Notes: a model not told the origin generated them from the sequence alone. 64,000 nucleotides of DNA from Labrenzia sp. THAF82 (GCF_009363435.1 NZ_CP045354.1:4182501-4246500), one strand, 5' to 3'; shown: positions 1 through 10,123, numbered from the stretch's first letter. Translations and numbers: made by a program.

Positions 1-607
1 CCACATAGCCGATCAGCCTTCCCGAGGCCGCATAGGCAAGCATCAAGCCGCCTGAGGCATTGCGAAAGAAAACGCCGCCCTTGGACACAACGGCACCAAC
101 AACATTGACCGCATCGGTTATTGCAGTTCTGCCATTAAAGCCAACACCGACGGAACCAACGGAAAGGCTTTGGCTGTCGGAAATTTTGATCGGCTTGTCA
201 TTCAAAAATGCACCGCCCCCTGCAGCAGCCTTGAATGTTTCCTTCGCCACGGGGTCATGAATAACACCCACGATCACCTTGCCCTGATACACACAGGCAA
301 TAATGACGCACCATTGTGGGATACCGGTTACGAAATTTGCTGTTCCATCGATCGGATCCGTCACCCAGGTGTATCCGGACGACCCTTCTTCCATGCCGTG
401 CTCTTCACCCAGGATGGCATCGTCGGGATATGCCTTTGCGAGCTCGTCACGGATAAGCGTTTCCACATTCCGGTCTGCCTCGGAAACGAGATCCTGGTGC
501 CCTTTCTGAGTAATCGTCAGAGTGTCCAGCTTGCGAAAATAATCCAGCCCCAGGACACCTGCCTTCTCAGCAAGCGCCACGGCAAAATCAAGCCGCTCAT
601 TCGACAT
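1..607 (-). CDS. Inositol monophosphatase family protein (partial, C-terminus off left edge)
   Basis: This is the N-terminal 202 codons of a Mg-dependent sugar-phosphatase-fold enzyme. The frame runs without a stop to the left edge. GEEH at residues 67-70 and DPIDGT at 84-89 are the metal-binding signatures of the IMPase/SuhB/CysQ superfamily. The ATG at 607 is preceded by GAAGGAG at good spacing. Enzymes of this family hydrolyse inositol-1-phosphate, histidinol phosphate or 3'(2'),5'-bisphosphonucleotides, and the visible part does not decide which. The gene lies 87 bp downstream of der on the same strand. It could be SuhB-like, CysQ-like or a HisN-type phosphatase. Confidence 0.9.
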   Translation of the reverse strand, partial: MSNERLDFAVALAEKAGVLGLDYFRKLDTLTITQKGHQDLVSEADRNVETLIRDELAKAYPDDAILGEEHGMEEGSSGYTWVTDPIDGTANFVTGIPQWCVIIACVYQGKVIVGVIHDPVAKETFKAAAGGGAFLNDKPIKISDSQSLSVGSVGVGFNGRTAITDAVNVVGAVVSKGGVFFRNASGGLMLAYAASGRLIGYV

Positions 608-694
608 CAACACGTCTCCTTCAAAAATAAGGCACCACGCCTGCCCTTCATTTCCGGGGCAAGGCATGCTGGAAATGGCCGGAGCACACCCCGG

Positions 695-2122
695 CTACTG
701 AATCTTTCGTTTTTTCTTGGTCGCGTACGGATTTTCACCTTTGCGGTAAGAAAGGCGAATAGGTGTACCGTGAATGTTGAACTTCTCGCGCAACGAATTC
801 ACCAGATACCGGGTGTAGCTTTCGGGAAGCTGTTCGGGCCGCGAACAAAATGCGATGAAATGCGGCGGCCTTGTTTTGGGTTGCGTCATGTAACGCAACC
901 GGACCCGTCGCCCCGCAACAGCAGGAGGCGGGTGATTGATCGTCACACGGTCAAGCCAGCGGTTCAGCATGGATGTCGACACGCGCGAGTTCCAGGCCTC
1001 ATAAGCGGTAAAGACGCTCTCAACCAGCCGATCGATGCCCTGTCCCTGCAATCCTGAGAGTGTCGCGATCTGCACGCCACGGATCTGGTTAAAGTAGCGC
1101 TCATTGGCGTCGCGGATCTTTTTCCAAGCCGCTTCTCGATCTTCGACAAGATCCCATTTGTTGATCGCGATGACGAGGGCCCGGCCCTCTCTCGCGACCA
1201 GATCAATGATCTGCAGATCCTGCTTTTCAAAGGACATCGTTGCATCGAGGGTCACAACGACCACTTCGGCAAACTTGATCGCTCGAAGTGCATCGGCAAC
1301 CGAGAGCTTTTCAAGTTTCTCCTGAACACGCGCCTTCTTGCGAATGCCAGCCGTGTCGAACAACTTGATGTGCCGATCGCGCCAACTCCAATCAACCGAG
1401 ATGGAATCCCGCGTGATACCAGCCTCAGGCCCGGTCAACATCCGGTCTTCACCGAGCATCTTGTTTATCAAGGTGGACTTGCCGGCATTCGGCCTGCCGA
1501 CTATGGCAACCCGAAGAGGTCTCTCAATCGTGCCGACAGGATCTTCCTCGTCGACGATTTCTCCGTCTTCATCGACATCGACGTTGGTAACTGCTTCCTC
1601 GCGCCGGGCTTCCTCTTCCTCGGTGACCCGATCAACATGAGGTTTCAGCGCGTCATAAAGATCGGCAAGGCCTTCGCCGTGCTCGGCGGAAATGGCGATT
1701 GGATCCCCCAGGCCGAGCGAAAAGGACTCGTAGAGTCCACTTTCACCCGCTCTGCCTTCCGCCTTGTTGGCCAGAAGAATAACAGGTCGCGTGGTCTTGC
1801 GGGCGACTTCGGCAAAATGAGAATCAAGCGGAGTGATGCCGGCTCTGGCATCTATGACAAAGAGTACGGCATCCGCGGTTTCGATCGCCTCTTCCGTTTG
1901 TCGACGCATGCGTCCTTCAAGCGAACGGCGATCTGCGTCCTCCAGACCGGCAGTGTCGATAATCGTAAAGCGCAAATCACCGAGCCGTGCGTCACCCGGA
2001 CGCCGGTCGCGTGTGACGCCGGGCGTGTCGTCGACCAGCGCCAGCCGCTTGCCGACCAGGCGATTGAATAGCGTGGACTTACCGACATTCGGCCGTCCAA
2101 TAATGGCGACAGTTGCGCCCAC
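695..2122 (-). CDS. der: Ribosome biogenesis GTPase Der (EngA)
   Basis: This 475-residue protein has two consecutive Era-like GTPase domains, the hallmark of Der, which acts in 50S ribosomal subunit maturation. P-loops GRPNVGKS (about residues 9-16) and GRPNAGKS (about 208-215) are both intact, with NKAE and NKWD guanine-specificity motifs following each. An acidic linker separates the domains, and a KH-like C-terminal domain ends in a basic KKKRK tail. Length is normal for the family. The start is GTG, with AGGAG eight bases upstream. It lies directly downstream of bamB, as in enterobacterial yfgM-bamB-der clusters. Confidence 0.97.
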   Translation of the reverse strand: MGATVAIIGRPNVGKSTLFNRLVGKRLALVDDTPGVTRDRRPGDARLGDLRFTIIDTAGLEDADRRSLEGRMRRQTEEAIETADAVLFVIDARAGITPLDSHFAEVARKTTRPVILLANKAEGRAGESGLYESFSLGLGDPIAISAEHGEGLADLYDALKPHVDRVTEEEEARREEAVTNVDVDEDGEIVDEEDPVGTIERPLRVAIVGRPNAGKSTLINKMLGEDRMLTGPEAGITRDSISVDWSWRDRHIKLFDTAGIRKKARVQEKLEKLSVADALRAIKFAEVVVVTLDATMSFEKQDLQIIDLVAREGRALVIAINKWDLVEDREAAWKKIRDANERYFNQIRGVQIATLSGLQGQGIDRLVESVFTAYEAWNSRVSTSMLNRWLDRVTINHPPPAVAGRRVRLRYMTQPKTRPPHFIAFCSRPEQLPESYTRYLVNSLREKFNIHGTPIRLSYRKGENPYATKKKRKIQ

Positions 2123-2172
2123 AGCAGTAACTCCTGACGGGTGGGCCTCTTCGTGAGCCCATCCCTTAATTG

Positions 2173-3525
2173 CTAGTTGTAGGCAGCGACGCCGTCATTT
2201 CCGGTCAGCACCACAACGCGGCCACCTGCAACAATGGGTGTCACGTAGACATCCGCGTTTGTGCGTTGCGTCAGCATGGTATTCCCGGATGCCGCGTCAA
2301 CAACGGCAATCTGACCATCGCTGGAGAACGCTACAAGCGCACCGTTTGCCAGAATCGGCCCAGCCCAATTGCGACGGCGCTTCTTTTTCTCCGGACGTGG
2401 CAGCGATGTTGCCCAAAGCGGTTCGCCACTTTTGAGATCCAGCGCCACCATGCGATCGTCGAGATCCACCATGAAGAGCGCGTTCCCAGAAACGACAGGT
2501 GTATGCACACTGCCAAGATCCTGTTCCCAGCGGCGTTGCCCTGAGCGGGCATCAACAGCTACAGTGCGTCCGGCAACGCCGGTCGCATAAACAGTATTGC
2601 CTGCGATTACCGGGCTCGCCGAAACATCGGCAAGGCCAGACAACGCGAGCGTCCTGAACCCTCGGGAAACCCCGTCGATCCACTCTGGTTCACCGCTCTT
2701 GATATCAATTGCCATGATCTCGCCCGATGAGAACGGGACAATGACCTTGTTTCCGGAGATTGCGGGATTTGCTGCAGACAACAAGCCTGCTGTTTCCTCA
2801 ACCCCGGCATAGCTCCACGCAACCGAACCGTCGGACTGAGACAGCGCATAGACTTCGTTTGACTGGGAAACGACAAAGACGTGTCCTGCCCCCGCAACGG
2901 GAGCACCACGTGCCGGTGTATCCAGATCCGCACGCCAGATTTCGCGGCCCGAGCCGGCTTCCAGTGCAACCAGCTGGCGGTAACTCGTAGCGGCATAAAC
3001 AATGCCGCCGGCAACCGTCACGCCACCACCGGGTCCAACGTCACGCTCGCCCTCCGGGCGCAGATTCGCTGTCCACTGCCGGCCGCCCCCGGTTGAGAGC
3101 GCGACGACCTCGCCGTTCGGCTTATAAAGATAGATTCTGCTGCCATCGCTCACAGGTCTTGAAGAGATCCTGAGGGCGGACGAGGTGAGTCCGCGACCTG
3201 AAGTGCCGACTTGCGTCCGCCAGGCTCTGTTTCCGGAAACGGAAATAGCGATGTTGCCCGGATCATTTGTCAGCCCGCCACCGGCGGTGGTCCAGCTCTG
3301 CCCGCCGGTTGCAGGCCCGACTTTCGCAGATTGTCCAAGGGCTTCAGATGCAGGATCAGCACCGTCAAACACCGGCTGACGGTCGCCAGACAGTATTTTC
3401 TCGCGGTTGAACGGGTTTACGTTCTGCGTGAAATCGCTCACCGAACCGCATCCTGTCAACGCAAGAGACAGTGCGATAACAGCCAGCGGCCCGCGCCCCA
3501 TTGAAGAAACGACTGCTCGTGTCAC
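2173..3525 (-). CDS. bamB: Outer membrane assembly lipoprotein BamB
   Basis: This 450-residue protein is a PQQ-like beta-propeller with repeated blades of the 'A.D..SG...W' type from about residue 130 to the end. It carries an N-terminal signal with a lipobox ending LTGC near residue 26, so it should be anchored in the inner leaflet of the outer membrane. BamB assists the BAM complex in folding outer-membrane beta-barrels. The GTG start overlaps the upstream TGA as GTGA, which indicates translational coupling to the YfgM-like gene. Synteny with der supports the call. Confidence 0.92.
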   Translation of the reverse strand: MTRAVVSSMGRGPLAVIALSLALTGCGSVSDFTQNVNPFNREKILSGDRQPVFDGADPASEALGQSAKVGPATGGQSWTTAGGGLTNDPGNIAISVSGNRAWRTQVGTSGRGLTSSALRISSRPVSDGSRIYLYKPNGEVVALSTGGGRQWTANLRPEGERDVGPGGGVTVAGGIVYAATSYRQLVALEAGSGREIWRADLDTPARGAPVAGAGHVFVVSQSNEVYALSQSDGSVAWSYAGVEETAGLLSAANPAISGNKVIVPFSSGEIMAIDIKSGEPEWIDGVSRGFRTLALSGLADVSASPVIAGNTVYATGVAGRTVAVDARSGQRRWEQDLGSVHTPVVSGNALFMVDLDDRMVALDLKSGEPLWATSLPRPEKKKRRRNWAGPILANGALVAFSSDGQIAVVDAASGNTMLTQRTNADVYVTPIVAGGRVVVLTGNDGVAAYN

Positions 3526-4205
3526 TGGCCAGTTCCTTCACTTTCAGGGGATGCAGCGCCACCGCTGGCACGAATGACATCGCTCAACAAAGAAACCCGC
3601 TGACTGACTTCAGCCGGTGTCTCCGGGTCGTCCTCAAGCGCAGTAATCCATTGTTGTGCTGTTTCAATCTCGCCGCTTTTCCAGGCGCTTAGCGCGAGAA
3701 GTTCGCGTGCGGCAGCCCGAAAAGGGCCTGTGTCGGATGTCAGTCTCTCAACCCTATCTGCGACACCGGTATAATCTTCGCTGTCGACGGCAATGTAACC
3801 TGCTCGCAGAGCAGCAACATCCTTCAAGGCATCGGTCAAGCCGGCATCCCTGGAAAGCGCATCAAATTGCGCCAGAGCATCAGCTGCCTGTCCGGAATTT
3901 GCCAAGTCGGTCGCCTTACGCAGTTTTGCAAGAGCCGGATACCCGCCAAGAGCCGATTCCAGTTCTCCATAGAGCGCTGCGGCTTCCTGGTAATTTTCGG
4001 CCTCGGACAACCGAACGGCTTCAAAGAACTTGTCGCCAGCACTTTGGGCCTGCGTTTCCTGCCAATAGAGCCAACCGCGATAGCCACCAGTACCAACAAC
4101 AATCAGAACTGCGACACCGATTACCCACGGGCCAAACCGATCCCAAAGCCGACGGTATTTCTCCTGGCGGATATCTTCATCGACTTCACGAAAAATATCA
4201 GACAT
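3522..4205 (-). CDS. YfgM-like tetratricopeptide membrane protein
   Basis: This 227-residue protein has a short cytoplasmic N-terminus, one membrane segment (about residues 25-47) and a periplasmic TPR-like helical region rich in alanine and leucine. This matches the YfgM/TPR_21 family, an inner-membrane partner of the SecYEG-PpiD periplasmic chaperone network in E. coli. It is the first gene of the yfgM-bamB-der run and overlaps bamB by four bases. The C-terminal 25 residues are low-complexity Ser/Gly/Glu. The family call rests on architecture and synteny more than on strict motifs. Confidence 0.85.
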   Translation of the reverse strand: MSDIFREVDEDIRQEKYRRLWDRFGPWVIGVAVLIVVGTGGYRGWLYWQETQAQSAGDKFFEAVRLSEAENYQEAAALYGELESALGGYPALAKLRKATDLANSGQAADALAQFDALSRDAGLTDALKDVAALRAGYIAVDSEDYTGVADRVERLTSDTGPFRAAARELLALSAWKSGEIETAQQWITALEDDPETPAEVSQRVSLLSDVIRASGGAASPESEGTGQ

Positions 4206-4406
4206 ACGTGTCGTGTTCCTGCATTCACTCTACCGGCCCGGCGCCATGACCGGATCAACACCCCATTGCGCGGGGCGCACATTATCCATTTGATCCGTCT
4301 CGGGCAATTCCCAGGACGCGCTTAACATTCTTTTCGTGGCGCAAGTGGGGCAAACCTCGATGAATTGACAAATCCGCAGAGGTTTTTCATCAGCTGCCCG
4401 CGTTTA

Positions 4407-4988
4407 TCAGACTATCGGGACGCCGAAAAGCCAACCGTGCAACTTCCAGACAAAAAGTCCGTAGAGAACAATGCCGATCAGAATCACCACGATGTCGGTG
4501 TGTCTACCCGGCTCGGCCGTCGCACCGGCAATTTGCCCCGCACCAGGCCCGCGACGTTTCACGGAGATCCGGTCTGCGACTGCCCAGAGAAAGAAAGTGC
4601 CAAACAGAAGAACCGAGGCCAGATCACCATTTGCGAGTAGGTGTGAGAGCGCCCAGAGTTTGATCGCAACAAGCATCGGGTGCTTCAAGGCGCGTCTGAT
4701 CCTGCACGGCACGTACGCTGCCACCAGAAAAATGAAGACCGGCACCATGAGCAGCATGGTCACATGACGCAACCAGAGCGGCGGATCATATAGCAGCGGC
4801 GGACCTTCAAACCTGGCAACGCCATAGCCGTAAATTATCAGTGCGAAGCCGGCAATCGAGATTAGCGTGAAGAGGCCCTTGTAGGCATTTTCGCCGAGTT
4901 TCGAGATCAATCCCGCCCGCGTGGCAGGAACCATTGGCAACACGTGTATTGCGAAAAACAGAACGAGTCCTGTTATCAAGATCGCCAT
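4407..4988 (-). CDS. NnrU family integral membrane protein
   Basis: This is a 193-residue polytopic protein with about five to six hydrophobic helices. The motif FAIHVLPMVPATR near the N-terminus and the HP-ML / WALSHLLANGD segment mid-protein are typical of NnrU. That family was first noted next to denitrification genes and is also similar to isoprenylcysteine-methyltransferase-like membrane proteins. The chosen ATG at 4988 is preceded by GGGAGAG; the frame continues upstream to 5171 but without membrane features. No nitric oxide or denitrification gene is nearby, so its role here is open. Confidence 0.85.
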   Translation of the reverse strand: MAILITGLVLFFAIHVLPMVPATRAGLISKLGENAYKGLFTLISIAGFALIIYGYGVARFEGPPLLYDPPLWLRHVTMLLMVPVFIFLVAAYVPCRIRRALKHPMLVAIKLWALSHLLANGDLASVLLFGTFFLWAVADRISVKRRGPGAGQIAGATAEPGRHTDIVVILIGIVLYGLFVWKLHGWLFGVPIV

Positions 4989-5091
4989 AAATTCTCTCCC
5001 TCGAACCACCGGCAATTGGCTGGTCCGATCGGCAAAAGTGACAGGACCTCTGGCGGAACATAAGAGCACCGCATAGCCACTGCAACCGCCG

Positions 5092-6225
5092 CTATTGCAA
5101 GAGTTGGTTTGCAGCCGCGGCGGACAGAGGGTCGGGACGTTTGGCCGAGTGCTCAATGTCAACGAAAGCACCCGTTTCCCCGGATTTTAGAATTGAGGCC
5201 ATGACATCGACCGCGTGCAAAGCGCGGTCTAAGGAGCAACGGAAGTCACCCCCGTGAAGAATGGATTGAACCATGTCGGCAAGGCCGGCTGACCGATAAT
5301 TGGCATATTCGGTTCTGTTTTGCTGCACGTTGGCCACTGCGAATGGATGTCCGGTTTGGTCCAGACGTCTGATCTGGCCATCGGGCCCTGCCCATTCAAC
5401 TTCTCCGCCAAAACGGTTTGGATCCGGCAAAAAGAGTGAACCCTTTGTGCCATATATTTCGATGGGAGGGTGACGATGGGCCCAGACATCCCAACTGACC
5501 GACAGTGTCACCGATGCTTCATTTTCAAATTCGAGAAGAGAATGGACAGTGGTGGGTGTTTCCACTCGAATGCGTTCGCCAGACCTCGGTCCGGTTTCGA
5601 TGGTTCGCATGTTGAAGGCGGAGGACGAAAGTGCCCCAACACGCTTCACGGGACCGATTAGATTGACCAGTGCCGCAATATAATAGGGCCCGAGATCAAC
5701 TAAGGGTCCACTACCAGATTTATAGAAAAAGTCAGGATTGGGATGCCAGCTTTCCTTGCCATGACTGAGAACGTGACAAGTGCCGCCAATCACATCTCCG
5801 ATCAACCCGTCGTCCAGTGCCTTTCTGGCTATTTGTTGCGCCCCGCCAAGGAATGTGTCGGGTGCACATCCAACTTTCAGGCGTTTCTTCTTTGCCAAGT
5901 CTCCCAAAGCCTTTCCATCCTTGATGGTCAGCGCCAAGGGCTTTTCGGAATAAACGTGTTTGTCGTGAACCAGTATCTCATGAGAGACAAGATAATGTGC
6001 GTCGGGCACGGTGAGATTGACTATCAGATCGATGTCGTCAGCCAGCAACAAATCGTGCACCGTCAAAGCACGTATACCGTAATCGTCCGCCTTGATCTCG
6101 GCAGCTTCCCTGCTCAGATCGGCACATGCCCGTATATCGAGCCCGGCAAATTTAGGAGCCAACTCAAAATAGGTTTTTGAGATAGTTCCGCAGCCGATGA
6201 TGCCAATACCAATTCGGTCAGTCAC
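5092..6225 (-). CDS. Gfo/Idh/MocA family oxidoreductase
   Basis: This 377-residue NAD(P)-dependent dehydrogenase has an N-terminal Rossmann fold with the GCG motif at residues 11-13 and the family's EKP motif at 94-96. A C-terminal alpha/beta substrate domain includes an HGKESWHPNPDFFY-type stretch before GPLVDLGPYY. Family members oxidise or reduce sugars, inositols and other polyols. That C-terminal pattern is common in members near sugar ABC transporter operons, but none is present here. The start is GTG at 6225 with GAGAGG upstream. Substrate cannot be assigned. Confidence 0.9.
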   Translation of the reverse strand: MTDRIGIGIIGCGTISKTYFELAPKFAGLDIRACADLSREAAEIKADDYGIRALTVHDLLLADDIDLIVNLTVPDAHYLVSHEILVHDKHVYSEKPLALTIKDGKALGDLAKKKRLKVGCAPDTFLGGAQQIARKALDDGLIGDVIGGTCHVLSHGKESWHPNPDFFYKSGSGPLVDLGPYYIAALVNLIGPVKRVGALSSSAFNMRTIETGPRSGERIRVETPTTVHSLLEFENEASVTLSVSWDVWAHRHPPIEIYGTKGSLFLPDPNRFGGEVEWAGPDGQIRRLDQTGHPFAVANVQQNRTEYANYRSAGLADMVQSILHGGDFRCSLDRALHAVDVMASILKSGETGAFVDIEHSAKRPDPLSAAAANQLLQ

Positions 6226-6359
6226 AGGTGCCTCTCACTTTCCGCGATTGACTGTCGCGAAAGAGAGTACGCCGTGTATCTGACAAGCATCAACCGTTTA
6301 AGTTGAAATTTCGACTAATCCGGTTGGCCATACTTCTGGTTGAAAACCAAAGATGCGGT

Positions 6360-6767
6360 TCAATTGTTTGAAGCGCATCCTTTGCAGGTGCCGCGCAGTT
6401 CAATCGTGGTTCGAGACAATTGGAACCCCTGCTGCTCCGTCCAGGTGCGCAGCAGGTCCATTGCTTTTTCCGGTGTAAATTCAGACACATCACCACAGTT
6501 TTCGCAAATAGCGAACGCTGCAGCCCCGTGGGCCGCGCATCCTGTATGAGCACAGGCCACAAATGCGTTGAGGCTTTCCAGCCTGTGTACCATGCCGTAT
6601 TCGACCAGCTTGTCCAGCGCTCTGTAAACCTGAAGCGGTGCGCGGAACCCGTCGCCGCGCAGCTGATCCAGAATGGCATAAGCTGTTAACGGACCGCCTG
6701 CGTCCGATAGAGATCCAAAGACTAGTGCCTGGTTCTTGGTCAAGTCAGGATGCGTTTCAGCACTCAC
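6360..6767 (-). CDS. zur: Fur family transcriptional regulator, Zur-type
   Basis: This 135-residue regulator has a winged-helix N-terminus and a C-terminal metal-binding/dimerisation domain. CENC (about residues 88-91) and CKGC (about 128-131) form the structural zinc site of Fur-family proteins, and a Cys/His cluster 'CAHTGCAAH' precedes them. It is the last gene of znuC-znuB-zur and overlaps znuB by four bases, which supports Zur over Fur. It would repress zinc uptake when zinc is sufficient, and a candidate operator lies ahead of znuC. The protein ends in CASNN. Confidence 0.92.
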   Translation of the reverse strand: MSAETHPDLTKNQALVFGSLSDAGGPLTAYAILDQLRGDGFRAPLQVYRALDKLVEYGMVHRLESLNAFVACAHTGCAAHGAAAFAICENCGDVSEFTPEKAMDLLRTWTEQQGFQLSRTTIELRGTCKGCASNN

Positions 6768-7591
6768 GGCCGGTCTCCACTTCTATTTGTTCTCATCCAC
6801 CTAACAAGAAGCCCGCCAGGAACAAGGCTTAGTGTAAACAGGACCACTGCTGCCACGACGATCGAAGGGCCGGAAGGTGTGTCATAATTAAGGGAGGCAT
6901 AAAGCCCCCCCACAACCGATGCGCTTCCGATAATGGCCGCAAGTGCCGCCATTTGCTCCGGCGACGTAGAGAGCCTGCGCGCTGCTGCCGCAGGAATGAT
7001 CAACAGCGCCGTAATCAGCAACGCTCCGATGATCTTGAGAGAAATAGCGATAACGATTGCAGTCAGGATCATGAAGATCAATTCCGTACGCTCGGGCCGC
7101 AGCCCCTCACCGGCAGCAAGATCCGGGCTTACGGTCGCAGCAAATAGTTGCCTCCAGATAAGTGCCAGAACCAAGAGCACAATGCCGCCCCCTGCATAGA
7201 TCAGTGCAATGTCGATGCGTGTAACAGCCAGAATATCGCCAAACAGCAATCCAAGCAGATCGACCCTGACCCAGGTCATGAATGCTAGGCAAACCAGTCC
7301 GAGTGCCAAGGCTGAATGTGAGAGCAAACCCAGCAGGGCGTCCGATGAAAAGGTGTCGTTTCGGCGCAATAATACCAGGAGCGTTGCGATCACAACAGAA
7401 ACCGCCCCCACCGCAAGTGTTGTGTTGATATTGAGCAACAACGACAGGGCCACACCCAGAAGAGCTGCATGTGAGAGCGTATCGCCAAAATAGGCCATCC
7501 GGCGCCAGACTATGAAACAGCCAAGCGGGCCAGCAACAAGGGCGACACCTATTCCGGCCACAAGCGCTCTTGTGAAAAAATCATCGAGCAT
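6764..7591 (-). CDS. znuB: Zinc ABC transporter permease ZnuB
   Basis: This 275-residue permease has about eight hydrophobic segments and the ABC-3 family pattern, including GPLGCFIVWRRMAYFGDTLSH near the N-terminus and the GALL-TALLIIPAAAAR segment. It forms the membrane channel of the ZnuABC high-affinity zinc importer. The ATG at 7591 lies inside the last codons of znuC (11-bp overlap), and the stop overlaps zur by four bases, so the three genes are translationally coupled. An upstream in-frame extension to 7825 would overlap znuC heavily and was rejected. Confidence 0.93.
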   Translation of the reverse strand: MLDDFFTRALVAGIGVALVAGPLGCFIVWRRMAYFGDTLSHAALLGVALSLLLNINTTLAVGAVSVVIATLLVLLRRNDTFSSDALLGLLSHSALALGLVCLAFMTWVRVDLLGLLFGDILAVTRIDIALIYAGGGIVLLVLALIWRQLFAATVSPDLAAGEGLRPERTELIFMILTAIVIAISLKIIGALLITALLIIPAAAARRLSTSPEQMAALAAIIGSASVVGGLYASLNYDTPSGPSIVVAAVVLFTLSLVPGGLLVRWMRTNRSGDRP

Positions 7592-8426
7592 TTTGATGCT
7601 CCAACTGCACTTCAGCACCATCGCTGCCATGATCGTGTTCATGATGCTCACCCAGACAGTCAGAGCAAAGTGAGCCGTCGTCGTGCTGCACCTTGCCGTC
7701 TGGCAGATGCACGTGATCATGATGATGTTCGTAGACGGCCAGCGCCGTTCCAGACCGCGCCCCGAAGAGGGCCTGGTAATTGACATTCTGACTGACATCG
7801 GAAGGCGTTCCGCGGCAACAGACATGCCCGTTCAGACAAATGACCTGGTCTGCCGCCGCCATAACCACATGGAGATCGTGCGAGATCATCAAGATGCCGC
7901 ACCCCAGTGCGCTTCGGATTTCGGATATCAGATCATAGATTGCAATTTCGCCGACATAGTCGACGCCTTGTACGGGTTCATCGAGAACAAGCAGACCGGG
8001 CGCCCGGGCGATGGCGCGGGCCAGCATAACTCGTTGCAACTCCCCGCCTGACAATGAGCGCATCTCTGCATTGATGAGCCGTTTCGCTCCAGTTTTTTCA
8101 AGAGCTTCATCGCATTCTGCGTCAGTTAAAGGGTTCGTCAGGCGCAGAAAACGGCGAACGCTCAATGGCAACGTCCAGTCAATTGAAAGCTTCTGCGGAA
8201 CATACCCTACCGTAAGCCCGCGGTTTCGCACTGCGCTGCCTTCGCTCGGCTTCATAATGCCAAGCGCCATTTTGGCAGTCGTTGACTTGCCTGACCCGTT
8301 TGGCCCGATCAGGGTCACGATCTCGCCTGGCTCAACAGACAGATCAACACCCCTTACCAGCCAATCAGTGCCCTTCCGAATCCCCGCACGGTCTAGCCTC
8401 ACAAGACTGGTTGCTGATTTTGTCAT
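7581..8426 (-). CDS. znuC: Zinc ABC transporter ATP-binding protein ZnuC with His-rich tail
   Basis: This 281-residue ABC ATPase has Walker A GPNGSGKST (41-49), signature LSGGELQ (125-131) and Walker B LLVLDE (145-150). It powers zinc import with ZnuB. After the ATPase core, residues 231-281 form a tail with eleven histidines and a CSDC pair, which probably binds zinc and may sense or buffer it. It is the first gene of the operon. The divergent gene on the other side is manC rather than znuA, so the periplasmic zinc-binding partner must be encoded elsewhere. Confidence 0.93.
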   Translation of the reverse strand: MTKSATSLVRLDRAGIRKGTDWLVRGVDLSVEPGEIVTLIGPNGSGKSTTAKMALGIMKPSEGSAVRNRGLTVGYVPQKLSIDWTLPLSVRRFLRLTNPLTDAECDEALEKTGAKRLINAEMRSLSGGELQRVMLARAIARAPGLLVLDEPVQGVDYVGEIAIYDLISEIRSALGCGILMISHDLHVVMAAADQVICLNGHVCCRGTPSDVSQNVNYQALFGARSGTALAVYEHHHDHVHLPDGKVQHDDGSLCSDCLGEHHEHDHGSDGAEVQLEHQNAR

Positions 8427-8470
8427 GTTTTGAAGGCCAGTTCATCTCAATAGGTGCATCGCCCTCGGGC

Positions 8471-8483
8471 GTTACTTTATAAC
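8471..8483. promoter_or_regulatory. Candidate Zur operator upstream of znuC
   Basis: GTTACTTTATAAC is an imperfect palindrome with GTTA/TAAC arms and a 5-bp AT-rich centre, 45-57 bp upstream of the znuC start codon. It resembles the GTTAT-centred Zur boxes described for alphaproteobacteria. The placement before an operon that ends in zur fits autoregulation. Binding is inferred, not shown. Confidence 0.6.
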
Positions 8484-8597
8484 ACAATTACCCGTCAACC
8501 CCATTGCTTGCAACTTCAACCTCCGCTGTTTAACAATCCAGTCAAATTGATGATTTGCCGTGATTAGCCAAGGCATGGCCAGCTTCAGGATCAACCG

Positions 8598-9998
8598 ATG
8601 ATTTATCCATGCATTCTATCAGGAGGCGTTGGAACGCGCCTTTGGCCCTTGTCACGCAAGGACAGGCCCAAACAGTTTTTGACCATATTCGATGGTGACA
8701 GCCTGTTTCAGAAAACCTGCAAACGAGTTCAGGCGCCCGGCTTTGCAGACCCAATTGTCATCGGGAGCAACAGTCACCGCTTCCTGATCGGAGAACAGCT
8801 TGCGGAACTTGGCATTGAAGCCCAGCCCATTCTGCTAGAGCCTGTTGGTCGCAACACAGCCCCCCCTGCCTTAATGGCGGCGATGACTGCGGCGGAAGCC
8901 GACCCGGATGCCCTTGTTCTTCTATTGCCATCAGACCACCTGATCCGAAAGGAAGATGACTTTATTGCTGCTGTTCTGAACGCTGGGAGTGCCGCAAGAA
9001 ACGGTGCAATCGTTACCTTCGGCATTACTCCGACGGAGCCCAATACCGGATACGGTTACATAAAGGTCGCCTCGGGCAATGACCCTGTACGACCAGTGGA
9101 CGCATTCGTTGAGAAACCCGACCACGCCCGAGCCGAAGAATTCCTGCAGGCCGGCGACTATTTCTGGAACGCGGGTATCTTTCTTTATTCGGCCAAGACG
9201 ATGATTGATGCGTTCAAGTCGCTGCAGCCAGAGCTTTTTGAAGACGTCAGCGCGGTCATGAAAACACGGCATGCCGACCTTGACTTCACCCGCCTGGACA
9301 CTGCCACGTTCGAAAAACTCGACAACATTTCGATCGACTACGCGATCATGGAAAAGGCAAGCAATGTCGTTTGCGCTCCTGTTGCACCGGAATGGGATGA
9401 TCTGGGTTCTTGGTCTGCCATCTGGACTGTTCTGGACAAAGATGCTGATGGCAACTCCGCACTGGGCGACGCAAGGTTTCTCGGTTCCAAGGATTGCCTT
9501 GCCTTTGCCGACAAGGGCCTTGTTTCGGTCATCGGCCTTGAAAATGTGATGGTGATTGCAACTGCCGACAGTGTACTTGTTGCACACAAGGACCGGGCTC
9601 AAGACGTCAAGGATGTGGTTGAGCAGTTGAAGGCTGAAGGCCGTGAAGAAGCTGAAAAGCACCCTCGCGCTTATAAACCGTGGGGTTATACGGAGCGGAT
9701 CAACGCGGGAGACAGGTTTTCCGTACAATCAATGCTCATCAAGCCAGGCAAACAACTCAGCCTTCAGAGCCATTTGCACAGAGCAGAGCACTGGGTTGTT
9801 GTTTCAGGTACGGTGGAAGTCACAATCAATGGCGATAAAAGACTTTTGACGGAAAACCAGTCTGCCTATGTGCCTCTCGGTGCCCGCCACACGCTCACAA
9901 ATCCGGGCAAAATTCCGGTGCGCATGATCGAAGTGCAGTCTGGAACGTATCTCAGCGAAGACGACATAATTCGCCACGATCAAACATCACAAACTTGA
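8598..9998 (+). CDS. manC: Mannose-1-phosphate guanylyltransferase / mannose-6-phosphate isomerase
   Basis: This 466-residue bifunctional enzyme makes GDP-mannose for exopolysaccharide or LPS. The N-terminal nucleotidyltransferase domain shows the GGVGTRLWPLSR signature (about residues 9-20) and the FVEKPD motif. The C-terminal cupin (about 350-460) carries the type II phosphomannose isomerase pattern, including QSHLHRAEHW. Length is normal for the AlgA/ManC family. ATG is preceded by AGGA at seven bases. It stands alone, divergent from the zinc operon, with no other polysaccharide gene in the window. Confidence 0.95.
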   Translation: MIYPCILSGGVGTRLWPLSRKDRPKQFLTIFDGDSLFQKTCKRVQAPGFADPIVIGSNSHRFLIGEQLAELGIEAQPILLEPVGRNTAPPALMAAMTAAEADPDALVLLLPSDHLIRKEDDFIAAVLNAGSAARNGAIVTFGITPTEPNTGYGYIKVASGNDPVRPVDAFVEKPDHARAEEFLQAGDYFWNAGIFLYSAKTMIDAFKSLQPELFEDVSAVMKTRHADLDFTRLDTATFEKLDNISIDYAIMEKASNVVCAPVAPEWDDLGSWSAIWTVLDKDADGNSALGDARFLGSKDCLAFADKGLVSVIGLENVMVIATADSVLVAHKDRAQDVKDVVEQLKAEGREEAEKHPRAYKPWGYTERINAGDRFSVQSMLIKPGKQLSLQSHLHRAEHWVVVSGTVEVTINGDKRLLTENQSAYVPLGARHTLTNPGKIPVRMIEVQSGTYLSEDDIIRHDQTSQT

Positions 9999-10123
9999 TC
10001 ATTTTCGAGGAAATTTGTGACGCTTTCTTGCCATCAATGCGGAAATCCGGCAAGACTTGACCCAACCATCGCGCACTTTCCAATCATTGTGCGCCCAGAA
10101 TGCGCCACTGCGGGAACTTGCCT

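Noticed and set aside
1370-2071. Plus-strand open frame of 233 codons inside der
   Set aside because: Antisense shadow of a gene with two intact GTPase domains.
4988-5171. Longer N-terminus for the NnrU-like protein
   Set aside because: The extension lacks hydrophobic character, and the ATG at 4988 has a good ribosome binding site and family-like start.
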